Assembly: GCF_032884065.1 (NCBI RefSeq)
Contig: NC_088871.1
Coordinates: 49,408,880 to 49,472,879 of the forward strand
Length of the DNA: 64,000 nucleotides
Direction of reading: 5' to 3'
Source of the DNA: Artemia franciscana
Taxonomy: Eukaryota > Arthropoda > Branchiopoda > Anostraca > Artemiidae
This document shows, piece by piece, positions 54,680 through 64,000 of this stretch. How positions within the stretch are numbered: position 1 is the stretch's first letter; every line of letters starts with the position of its first letter. The position numbers were made by a program, and so were the translations under genes. The notes beneath the pieces were generated by a model. The model was not told the DNA's origin. It saw only the letters and a program-made list of their open reading frames with translations, and did no database searches.

Positions 54680-55600
54680 TTGGTTTTTATGGCACTTGGT
54701 ATCTACCAGGCGACGGGGGAGTTGGGGGGGGGGGTTAATTCTGAAAAATTAGAAAAAATTATGTATTTTTAACTTACGAAGAAGTGATCGGATCTTAATG
54801 AAATTTTATATTTAGAAGGACCTCGTAACTCAGATCTCTTATTTTAAATCCTGACCGGATCCAGTGTCATTAGGGGGAGGGGCGGAAATCTTGGAAAACG
54901 CTTAAAGCGGGGAGATCAGGATGAAACTTGGAGGGAAGAATAAGCACAAGTCCACGATTCGTGACTGACATAACTGGACCGGATCCGCTCTCTTTGGTGG
55001 AGTTGGGGGGGAGCAATAAGGAAAAATTAGAAAAATTGAGGGATTTATAACTTACGAACGGTGACCAGATCTTAATGAAATTTGATATTTAGCAGGAACT
55101 CATGTCTCAGAGCTCTTATTTCAAATCCCAACCAGATCTGTTGACACTGAGGGGAGTTGGGGGAGGAAACCAGAAATCTTGGAAAACACTTAGAGTGGAG
55201 AAATTGGGATGAAACTTGGTGGGTAGAATAAGCAAATGTCATAGATACTTGATTGACGAAACCGTACTGGACCCGCTCTCTTTGGGGGAGTTAGGGGGTG
55301 GGGTTCAGCGCTTGGCGAGTTTGGTGCTTCTGGACGTGCTAGGGCGTAGAAAATTGGTAGGCATGTCAGGGAGCTGCACAAATTGACTTGATAAAATCGT
55401 TTTCCCCGATTGGACCATCTGGGGGGCTGAAGGGAGAGGAAAAATTAGAAAAAAAGAGGTATTTATAACTTACCAGTGGGTGATCGGATCTTAATGAATT
55501 TTAATATTTAGAAGGACCTCGTGACTCAGAGCTTTTGTTTTAAATCCCGACCGGCATTAAGCCTCTGATTTTCTTTTTAAATCAATCTATTGATTCTTAT
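54680..55600 (+). repeat. Dispersed repeat family R2, tandem block
   Basis: Three to four degenerate units: a G-rich GGGGGAGTTGGGGG, AAAAATTAGAAAAA, AACTTACGAAxxxxTGATCGGATCTTAATG, ATTTAGAAGGACCTCGT, ACTCAGAGCTCTTATTT, CCCGACCGGATC. The left edge shares GGCACTTGGTATCTACCAGG with copy 1 at 7985. Confidence 0.8.
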
Positions 55601-55882
55601 AATTTTGCTAGAGCTCATACCATATGAGCTCTTGGCTCTTCCGGCCTCGTCACAAGTGCCATATGAGCTCTTAGCTCTTGTTTCTTCCTTCAGGTAATCA
55701 AGCGTGAGAAGATTGCCTCGTTAATATTACCTTGATAAACAGTGGAACAGCGAGAGAGAAGTATTCAGAAGGATCTGAATGTATCATACACGTATGCAAA
55801 TATAAAATTGAGGAAGACAAAATTGGAGGGGGAGTTCCAACATGGAGGGGGCTCCAAAATAACTTGACTTGACTTACTTGAC

Positions 55883-56440
55883 TTAAGTCTCCTGCCGGGC
55901 ACTGCTCGGCGTAGAGAGTGACGTCTGCCTCCTCCACCCACTTCGGTCCATGGCGAGTATTTGCTCTTCGCCCTGTCTGATGTTTGCCATCGCTAAGAAC
56001 TCGGACAGGCTGTCGGACCAACGTTTCTTCGGTCGGCCTCGAGGTCGCTTCCAACCAACTTTGATAGGGTCGAAGTCATAGATCATCTTTGCGGGTAGAT
56101 GTGGTGGCATTCGAAGCAGATGCCCGAACCATCGTAAGGTTCGCTCGGCTGCTTGAGACGAAAACCAAGACTGCTTTGTGAGCTGCAGAAGCTTTTCATT
56201 GCTGACGAAGTCAGACCATCGTAGGGCCTCAATCCTCCTCAGGCTCTTTGCATGAAATACGTCTATTTTCTTGAGGGTTGCAGCTGATGCTTGCCATGTC
56301 TCAGCTCCGTAAAGCATCACAGAACCGACTAGAGCGTTGAAGATCCGCAGTTTCGTTGTGCGACTGATATTTGGTTTTCGCCAGAGGTGACGGTTCAGTC
56401 TACCCATGACAGAAGACGCTTTAGATAATCTTGCCTGCAG
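55883..56440 (-). pseudogene. Retrotransposon C-terminal domain
   Basis: Reads MGRLNRHLWRKPNISRTTKL, LRIFNALVGSVMLYGAETW, LRWFGHLLRMPPHLPAKMIY and RPRGRPKKRWSDSLSEFLA, the usual C-terminus of RTE/CR1-like ORF2 proteins. It ends SSARQET then TAA, immediately before the pentamer tail. Confidence 0.92.
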
Positions 56441-57129
56441 CTCGGGGAGAAGTGAGCCATTTGAGAAATTACGGAGCCCAGGTAGGTGAAGTCTTTGACA
56501 ACCTCGATACTAGTGGTGCTGTCCAGGCTAACTGGAGAGTTAACAGCAGGAGAAGACGGGTCTATGGCCATAATTTTAGTTTTGTTCCAGTTTATATGCA
56601 GTCCTACTTTGGCAGCCTCTTCCCGCAGAATTCGGAGCACTTCCAGCAGCTGCTCCATGGAGTCCGCCAGAATGGCCAAGTCATCGGCAAAATCGACATC
56701 TGTGATGGTATGATCTCCGAATTTGAGCCCAAAGCTGAGACGTGAAGTGGTTTTTGTCATAACGTAATCTATGATGACATTGAAGAGCTCTGGGGCCACT
56801 GCACATCCTTGGCGCACCCCTATCGTGATTTGAAAGAACGGGCTGCGCCAACCATTTACTTGTACACAGCTCTCCGTCCCATGGTGCAGCGCCTTGAGAA
56901 GTCTGCAATATTTCTCAGGTAGGCCAGTCAGCCCTAGGATCCACCAAAGAGCTTTTCGATCGACTGAGTCAAATGCAGCACGGAAGTCAACGAAGGCAAT
57001 AAATGCTTTCTGTCGGAACTCTGTGGTCTTCTCTACTATTTGTCGAATCATGAAAATCTGCTCGATGGTTGAACGATCCGGCATAAAACCAGCTTGCTCC
57101 GGTCGCCGGATTTTTCGAATGATGCTCCG
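56395..57129 (-). pseudogene. Retrotransposon reverse transcriptase core
   Basis: Contains QAGFMPDRSTIEQIF, IAFVDFRAAFDSVDRKALW (motif A), GVRQGCAVAPELFNVI (motif B), VDFADDLAILADS (motif C, catalytic F-A-D-D) and FTYLGSVIS. The true frame shifts near 56450, after which ELQARLSKASSVMGRLNRH continues in the next piece. Confidence 0.93.
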
Positions 57130-58422
57130 TCATCGATCCAGCAGGACCATTGAAAACAGTTTGCCGGGGACTGACAGTAGGTCTATTCCCCGGTAGTTGG
57201 AGCAGTCGCTTCTCGAGCCTTTTCTCTTCCATAAGGGGATGATGACACCCTTCCGCCAATCCTCAGGAATTATCTCTGTTTGCCAGATTGTAGAGAACAG
57301 GGTTTGTAGAAACAGGAGCATTGCAGGACCTCCATATTTTAGCAGCTCTGAGTTTAAGCCACAGATACCCGCAGCTTTATTATTCTTGAGTCTTTTCACT
57401 GCATGTCCAATTTCTGAGGGGCTGAAAGGCTCATCTGGAGGAACATCTGTTCCAGGTCTTTGACTGCAAGGTTGGCTGGGACTATCATTAGGAGGCGCAG
57501 ACGGACCAGTATTGTTGAGGAGCGAACAGAAGTGGTCCTTCCACCGCTCAAGACAAGAACCTTCGTCAGAGAGAAGTGCACCATCCCTGGACAGGACGGG
57601 ACCCAAGGTGGGAGTTTTATTTTCAGTGAGGTCTCGGAGATGCTTGAATAGGCTGCCCATGTCTTTCTTTTTTGCAGCTAGCTCAATTTCATCGGCTTTC
57701 CTTGCAACAAACTGGGTTCTACCCCGGTGAATGAGTCTGTTCCGCACTCCATTGAGCCTCCGATATGTGGTCATATCCCCAAGAAGTCTTGCCTTCCGTC
57801 TTTGCTCTATGACTTGCAGTGTTTCATTAGTTAGCCACGATTTCTTTGGATAACTCCTCTTGCCAAGCACTAGTTGTGCTGCTTCACTGGTCTGCAATTT
57901 AAAATGCTTCCAGAGATCTTCGCTGCTATTAAGTGAGCCAAGGGCCTCGAAGCGATTCGATATCTCGATACTGTACTTCTGGCGAGTATCTGGTTCCTTT
58001 AGTTTCCCAATATCTGCAGCGACGGATTTTCTTTTCGATCGTTGTGCATGGAGGCGAAGCCAAAGATCGGCGCATACAAGCCTATGGTCTGCGTTTCCAA
58101 GCTCTGCTGATCTGTAAGTTCTGCAGTTCTTCACCAATGATCTCCAGCGTTTGGAAATAATGACGTAGTCAACCATCTTCTTTGTACGACCGTCATTACT
58201 ATACCACGTGTACTGATGAATAGTTTTGCGTTGGAAGTAGGTGTTTGCAATGTAGAGGTCGTGAGATCGGCACAGTTCAAGTAAGCGAAGCCCATTGTCG
58301 TTAAGTGGGTCGGGGGATACAGGACCAACTGTGCCACGCCATAAACCCATATCATCGCGCACTGTCGCATTAAAGTCGCCAAGGAGAACAGTTATATCAT
58401 GGGGGGAACTGTTGCAAGGCAT
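57130..58422 (-). pseudogene. Retrotransposon endonuclease C-terminal part and RT N-terminal part
   Basis: Begins just before DITVLLGDFNATV (endonuclease motif), has KKMVDYVIISKRWRSLVKNC and GNADHRLVCADLW, then a linker and an RT start LKNNKAAGICGLNSELLKYG, WRKGVIIPLWKRKGSRSDCS and NYRGIDLLSVPGKLF. It ends at TGA (57132-57130) directly followed in the same frame by RSIIRKIRRPEQAGF, so the stop is a point mutation, probably CGA to TGA. Confidence 0.9.
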
Positions 58423-58439
58423 CTGGACAAAGCAGAGTA

Positions 58440-58805
58440 GAAATCCTCCTAAGTTGCATCATCAGAATCGTTTGTCGGGGCATAGCATATGATGACAGTC
58501 ATCTTGCCATGTTTGTGTCCAAAGCGGGCCTTCATTAGTCTGTCCGATAAAGCTTCGTGTAAAAGTGTTCTTGTAAGGCTATTTAGTGCAAGGCCAACAC
58601 CATTCCTTCTCGAGCTTCCTCCAGACCAGAGCAATGAGTCACTGTTACCTATTCGCTCTTCTCCGCTTCCGGTAAGACGTGTTTCTGTAAGACCTGCAAT
58701 TGACACTTTATTCTTGCGAAGTTCTTCAGAGAGTAGGTTCTTTGACGCAGGTTCATTCAAAGTCAAGACATTCCAGGTGGCTATTCGTAGCCCCCTTCGG
58801 TCCAT
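58440..58805 (-). pseudogene. Retrotransposon endonuclease N-terminal part
   Basis: Starts MDRRGLRIATWNVLTLNEPA, an AP-endonuclease-like opening (ATWNV), then SIAGLTETRL and VIICYAPTNDS. An in-frame TAG follows at about 58450, and a frameshift in a C-run near 58400 separates it from the next piece. The two pieces would form one endonuclease domain. Confidence 0.88.
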
Positions 58806-59599
58806 AAGGTTTAGTCTGTCAGTCTTTCTGACGTCGTCAGCATGTCCATTGACGCGCGATGGTCAAGATCTTAAAAGGGAATCCGGGTCCGAGGCTATAT
58901 TGTCACTTTTCGTAGCACTTAATTTTCGGGTGGAGGGTCGCTAGCCCAACCGACCCTAGGCCTGGAATCTGATTAGAGCTAGGTTAAACCTAGGTACTGA
59001 GATTCCCAGGGTGGGCTCCACCCGCCACATGAGGTTGCGGCCGTCCTGATCGGAGTGTTTAGTTAGGGGAGAAACCCAAAATAACGTACCCTAAAAAGAG
59101 AAAATACAAAAAAAACTAGGGGGATAACGGAATGATTTTCAAAAATCTCCAGCCTCTGAGTTGCCACGGTCCCGAAAACCCCTTTCTTACGTACATGCCT
59201 GAAGGAGAAGTACTTAAACAAGTCAGTCGTTGACGCCATATCAAAGCTTGCCTTTAAATGTAACAGTAAATAGCGACGAAGACCAGGAAAAGTCCTGGTT
59301 GAACTTCGTTGAAGAAAGGATGCTAGGACTGTTTTAAAATGTTTTTTAAAAACATTTTTAGTTTTAATTTTCACATTTAAAAGTAAGTTCTATACATACA
59401 TATTTTTATTCTGGTGTTGTGCTGAAGACGGTCCTTGGACACAGGGCCGAAACATCCACTGAATTGAATTCCACTGGCTTGGAAAAAATAATTCCCTATT
59501 GCTCCTAAGTTGTGTTTGTTTGAAATGTAACAGTCGCTTCCTGTCCTACTATCCCACACTGGCTAAGGCTAAATCGACCGGTGATGTGAACGGAAGTAA

Positions 59600-60755
59600 C
59601 GATTCATGCGTAATGACTTGAAAGCGAACCAGTAACTGTTTGGTGTCGGAATGTTAAAATAGCATTGTAGGCTAATTTTTTTCTACGATTGCAATTCATA
59701 AATAAATGTGTTAACTTCCCCTTCGTTTACGCCTAGTTGAATACAACAGGAATATGTAGTGGTGGCTCAGCTTTGTAACGAATATCTCATGTTTGGTTCG
59801 TAATCAAAATACAATACTTACAATCACTTTTGATCAAATGCCGTAGATTCAAACCCCAATTCAGTCAAGACTTGTACAATGCAGGAAATTTACACAAAAA
59901 TATTGGGAGGAGGATTTAGTGTGTATTTGGAACTTATGTTATTATACCGCCAACACTCAAGTTTACAGTGTGTAAAACTCGAGAACAAACCGGTTAAATC
60001 GGTTAAACCGGTTGGAACTGTTTGGTGTCGGAACGTTAAGATAGCATTGTAGGCTAATTTTTTTTCTTTGATTGCAATTCATAAATAAATGTGTTAACTC
60101 CCCCTTCGTTTACGCCTAGTTGAATACAACAGGAATATGTAGTGGTGGCTTAGCTTTGTAACGAATATCTCATGTTTGGTTCGTAATCAAAATACAATAC
60201 TTACAATCACTTTTGATCAAATGCCGTAGATTCAAACTTCAATTCAGTCAAGACTTGTACAATGCAGGAAATTTACACAAAAATATTGGGAGGAGGATTT
60301 AGTGTGTATTTGGAACTTATGTTATTATACCGCCAGCACTCAAGTTTACAGTGTGTAAAACCCGAGAACAAACCGGTTAAACCGGTTGGAAGTGTTTGGT
60401 GTCGGAACGTTAAGATAGCATTGTAGGCTAATTTTTTTTCTTCGATTGCAATTCATAAATAAATGTGTTAACTCCCCCTTCGTTTACGCCTAGTTGAATA
60501 CAACAGGAATATGTAGTGGTGGCTTAGCTTTGTAACGAATATCTCATGTTTGGTTCGTAATCAAAATACAATACTTACAATCACTTTTGATCAAATGCCG
60601 TAGATTCAAACCCCAATTCAGTCAAGACTTGTACAATGCAGGAAATTTACACAAAAATATTGGGAGGAGGATTTAGTGTGTATTTGGAACTTATGTTATT
60701 ATACCGCCAACACTCAAGTTTACAGTGTGTAAAACTCGAGAACAAACCGGTTATC
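59600..60755. repeat. Three-copy satellite, unit about 374-382 bp
   Basis: TGGTGTCGGAA lies at 59641, 60023 and 60397. Units are more than 95% alike (GATAGCATTGTAGGCTAATT, CCCTTCGTTTACGCCTAGTT, GTAGTGGTGGCT, ATTGGGAGGAGGATTTAGTG). Length differences come from the AACCGGTT cluster at unit boundaries. Confidence 0.95.
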
Positions 60756-61579
60756 AGTCCGGTGTCTGTATTAAGAAATATTTAGCCTACGCTCAGTTAA
60801 AAACAAGTGACGACTGACAGAATACACTGATATTATATAATTTGGGCTATATACTTGCAAATTAGGGTGGGGTAGGGTAGAATTTAGGTTGCCCCAACCC
60901 CCCTAATGTGTGAATATATAGCCCAGATTTGTTTCTAAAGTGTTATATTTTCAACATGGCTTTGTATTTTTCATCAGGATTAGCTTAACTTCACTTCTTG
61001 AGTGTTGGCATTAGAATACATAAGTACAAAGAAATGTCCCAATGAAGGTGCCTCAGAAGTGTGTTTTTTCCTGGATATATGTGATATTTCCCTTGTCTTC
61101 ACTGCGTGAAGACATGGGCTCTGGACATCACATATGGGTTTTGACAACAGGTAGAGGCCTTTCACATTCCTCTTGTAAACCAAAAGATCCTTGTAAACTA
61201 AAAACTAAAAGTATTATTTTTCAAAAGATTAAAAAAAAGTTGTATATTAAATTTTAGTAAAGCTGACTTCATGGTGTTAAAGCTTGGAATTATTGGCATT
61301 ATAACTCAAAATGAACAAAATTTGTAACGTATTTAAGAAGGATGCTTCCCCCTCACCTGTATTTGCTCTTTGTGTAATAGTTTGATTTATGATCAATATC
61401 AGCAATATTTATGTTACATTCAGTGTAAAGACTTCATAGTTTGTTGTTTTTTTTTTTTTCGTTTTAAATTTTAGCATCGCTCTTCATTTAAATTTTGAAA
61501 GTTCTGTCATTATTTTATAATGATTTATTCTCATTTCTGCCATTTATCTTCATTTTCTGCCATTATGTAAAATCATATT

Positions 61580-62930
61580 CAGTGGTATTGCAAACATTAG
61601 GGGGTTGCCACCTCCTAATACCCCCATACTCTTCATGCTCTAGCTTAATTAATACACTACATTTTTTTTTAATAATAAAAACCTCTCAAAAAAGCCCGCC
61701 CCCTAAGAAACGTTGATAAATCATTGGATATATTAAACCGGTACTATGATGGGGCGCAATCTCTTTCATTACTTAAAAATACCCCTAAAGCTTTTTATTT
61801 TCCTTTCAATAATCCTTCTCCCGAAAGTCTACGACCACTGGCTCGACACAATCGCTCCAACAGAAGAAAATTGACCATTCTCGTCAGGAAAAATATACAT
61901 TTTTTATTATGGGATGTAGGGCATGAAACCTCCGGTATAAAACTTCTCGGATATTTTGTGTAACTTCCTGAAGTAGCATTTACTACGACGATCTTTTTTT
62001 GCTGATTATGATGCCTCTATTTTTCAAAATATCAAAGGTTCAAAAGAGTTTCAGGGGTAAACCCCCTGATCCCCCCCCAATACCAATCAGAGGGACCTCT
62101 GACAGAAGATTTGGAACACGAGGGCCTAGAAATACACTTATCAGACTCTAGGCCCCCTCCCAACAAAAGATTCCATTGAACTTCTCTTTCATGATTTGTG
62201 TGCATCAATACAATGCTGTATAACAGTTATTATTGATGTATAAAAGGTCTACAATATCCGTTCATTTCACATAGACAGTGTAGTATATTGGTTAGTTTTA
62301 AACAATTTGGCTATCTAAGAAATTTTGTTTTGTAGCATTTTGGTTCTATTCAGGCCAATATTATTGTTTGGCATCTAAAATGGCAGTTACCGATGCTATC
62401 ATGGGGCGCGATCTCTTTTATTGTTAAAAAAAAAGCAGTAAAACTTTTATTTCTTTTCAACTGATCCCTCTCCCGATAGTCCACGACACCTGTTTTGACG
62501 TAATTACCTCTAGTGAAACAAAAAGAAAACAATGAAAAAACAAACCCACAGACACGATTCTGGACTATTTTTCTCAAAGAACATACATTTCGTATTGTAG
62601 GAAGCAGGCCATGTGACCTCCAATACAGAGTTCTTGGATATCTTGATTTTCGTGGAGTAGTATTTACCCTATTTTTCATAACCACCACTCTTTTTGCAAA
62701 TTATGGTACCTAGATTTTTTTTAAATTATCAAATGCTCTAATGCTAATAACTTTTGATGAGTAAATACATCCTAACAAATTTTACACATTCGGAATAAGC
62801 ATTAAAAGTAAATTCTGTGGATGTATTTATACATTTCGTTATCGAATTTCTTTTTTTAAGTTTTGGTTTCTATAGACAAAGCTTGTTACTACTTGCCGTT
62901 CATTACCTTTTTAAGCAAAAATGGTCGATT
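61580..62930. repeat. Diverged dispersed repeat, two tandem parts
   Basis: 61740-62040 and 62395-62730 align: ATGATGGGGCGCxATCTCTTTxATT, CTCCCGAxAGTCxACGAC, GAAAxxATACATTTxxTATT, CTTGGATATxTTG. The end (AATAACTTTTGATGAGTAAA ... ATTAAAAGTAAATTC) resembles the R1 end TAACTTTTGATGGGTA. Confidence 0.55.
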
Positions 62931-64000
62931 ATTTTGGTTAATTTACTTATCAAGTAAAATTAAGGTAAGTAAAAATGTAGAAAAATGATAAGTAAAAATT
63001 GTAATTGTAAAAATTGATAAGTAAAGTAAAAAAGGTAAGTAAAAATGTAGAAAGGGATAAACCACAAACGATTCTATAACACAGTTCAAACTCAAATGTT
63101 TTAAGGCTCTTTAGTTACGACAGTATCATCAAGTAACACATTTGATGAAAAAAAAATAGGAAGAAACAATAATACACAAAAGACAACCACAAAAATAAAA
63201 GCCACATAACAAGAATGCAGCTACTAGAACTACTATAAACTCGTCACAGAGTTTAGTTAGCTGAGACCGATACGTTGGCGAATGCTTCTCATCCATCAGA
63301 CCTGTCTGAAGGCCATTCGCCAAAAAAAATGTAAGGTTTTAAAAATCTCCAAAGCTTGCTCTTGGACATCACGCCTTTACCTTACAGCTTTACACCTTAC
63401 AGCCTTTTCAGTCGAAAGAGTCTAGCTTTTGCCCATATGGACGACACAACCAGGCTGCCTAAGGCGCTTTTTCATGTCATATTACTCTTGAGTGTAGTTG
63501 AATCTCTTGAGTGTAGTTGAAACACTACGTTCATATGAAGTCGCATTTTTGGGATATTATTCCTCAAATTAACCTTGCACAGCTATTCAAAGAGTTGTCT
63601 AGCTTATCTTCATTTTCTTTGTTCCGCACCTCATCGTTTCATGCAGCATTTAGCTATATTCATCATTATAGTCCCAAACCCAAAGTTTGAAAAAAGACTA
63701 GAGAATACTAATAAAATACTCAAAATATAATAATAATAATAACAAGAAAAATTAAATGCAACACTCAAGGAGACAATTATCACTTTAAATTGGAAAACAT
63801 TTAGAGGAAATTTACTAGAATTAACACGAGTATCTGAAACAGATGAGTAAAAGAAATTTATCTCGACTTACCGTCACTTAGATACTTCACAAAGATAGTT
63901 TCTAATGAGTGACGACATTACTAAATTTATTATTTCAGTTTATCTGTTCATTTCAAATAGATTAGGTTTAGTAAGCAAGCAGTTTATGATAGCAAAAACA

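Larger units (their letters stand above)
53737..55600. other. Region upstream of the first visible COLGALT exon
   Basis: Contains a decayed duplicate of the 53394-53736 exon (54137-54470) and a dispersed R2 block (54680-55600). A short frame at 53974-54156 (LANAFWQLSQAWERRIVHVK) resembles no protein I know. No earlier COLGALT exon was found. Confidence 0.7.
55861..59068 (-). mobile_element. RTE-like non-LTR retrotransposon, nearly full length but disabled
   Basis: Minus-strand order: 5' UTR (about 59068-58806), endonuclease, reverse transcriptase, C-terminal domain, then a 3' tail of TCAAG-type pentamers (AGTCAAGTAAGTCAAGTC at 55863-55883). The apurinic endonuclease plus RT in one protein and the short-repeat 3' end fit RTE-like LINEs, although the clade is inferred. 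The ORF is broken by a stop and a frameshift in the endonuclease, one stop before the RT core and one late frameshift. No clear target-site duplication was found. Confidence 0.85.
59069..64000. other. Right-hand region, no gene found
   Basis: Holds a three-copy satellite (59600-60755) and a diverged R1-like repeat pair (about 61580-62930). 62940-64000 is AT-rich with GTAAGTAAAAATG micro-repeats near 62960-63050. I searched for the missing COLGALT N-terminal exons (RNKAHTLPYF-type) on the minus strand and saw none. Confidence 0.6.

Noticed and set aside
58489-58944. 151-codon plus-strand ORF
   Set aside because: Antisense of the retrotransposon endonuclease, which is clearly coded on the minus strand.
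63800-63960. Possible minus-strand COLGALT N-terminal exon ending G|GTAAGT at about 63871 (frame LETIFVKYLSDG)
   Set aside because: It has a good donor but the peptide does not match the family's N-terminal region (RNKAHTLPYF, W-x-x-x-R-F) and no matching acceptor phase could be shown.

Overview
The window looks like a gene-sparse, AT-rich, repeat-loaded piece of an invertebrate (most likely arthropod) nuclear genome. Coding exons are short, bounded by GT/AG splice sites and separated by kilobase introns. The rest is microsatellites, tandem duplications, Helitrons and non-LTR retrotransposon remains. A crustacean such as a brine shrimp would fit the repeat landscape, but that is an inference. 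No bacterial features, CRISPR arrays or intact RNA genes were seen.

Two convergent host genes are supported by exon-by-exon reading with matching splice phases. (1) On the + strand, 1777-17205 holds the last six exons of an apolipophorin-like large lipid transfer protein: the C-terminal cysteine-rich region after the VWD domain, ending at TAA 17203-17205. Its upstream exons lie left of the window. (2) On the - strand, 53736 down to 22923 holds seven exons (468 residues) of a procollagen galactosyltransferase (COLGALT/GLT25, GT25 family). They carry a D-A-D motif, the GT25 signature, an E-D-D motif and a C-terminal KEEL, a KDEL-type ER retention signal. Its N-terminal exons were not found and probably lie right of the window. 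The two genes end about 5.7 kb apart around a 210-bp TA microsatellite.

Region by region. 1-193: decamer (GACACACACA) satellite. 1777-17205: apolipophorin exons with introns holding dispersed repeats, a recent 244-bp tandem duplication of a splice acceptor, a decayed exon copy and a 69-bp repeat. 17206-22922: intergenic. 22923-53736: the galactosyltransferase. Its 10.4-kb intron (35504-45926) is packed with a Helitron cluster (about 35933-43270) in both orientations, including a broken Pif1-type helicase, GC hairpin 3' ends, CRE-like palindromes, a GTCCCGGTCGTCATT minisatellite and a tRNA-like sequence merged with an element ORF. 53737-64000: upstream DNA with a decayed copy of a galactosyltransferase exon, a dispersed-repeat block, a broken RTE-like retrotransposon (about 55861-59068) and a three-copy satellite of about 380 bp carrying AACCGGTT.

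The main unusual themes are: (a) four separate local duplications that cross exon/intron junctions of both genes; (b) the Helitron array with head-to-tail and head-to-head copies, internal triplication and an embedded tRNA-like unit.
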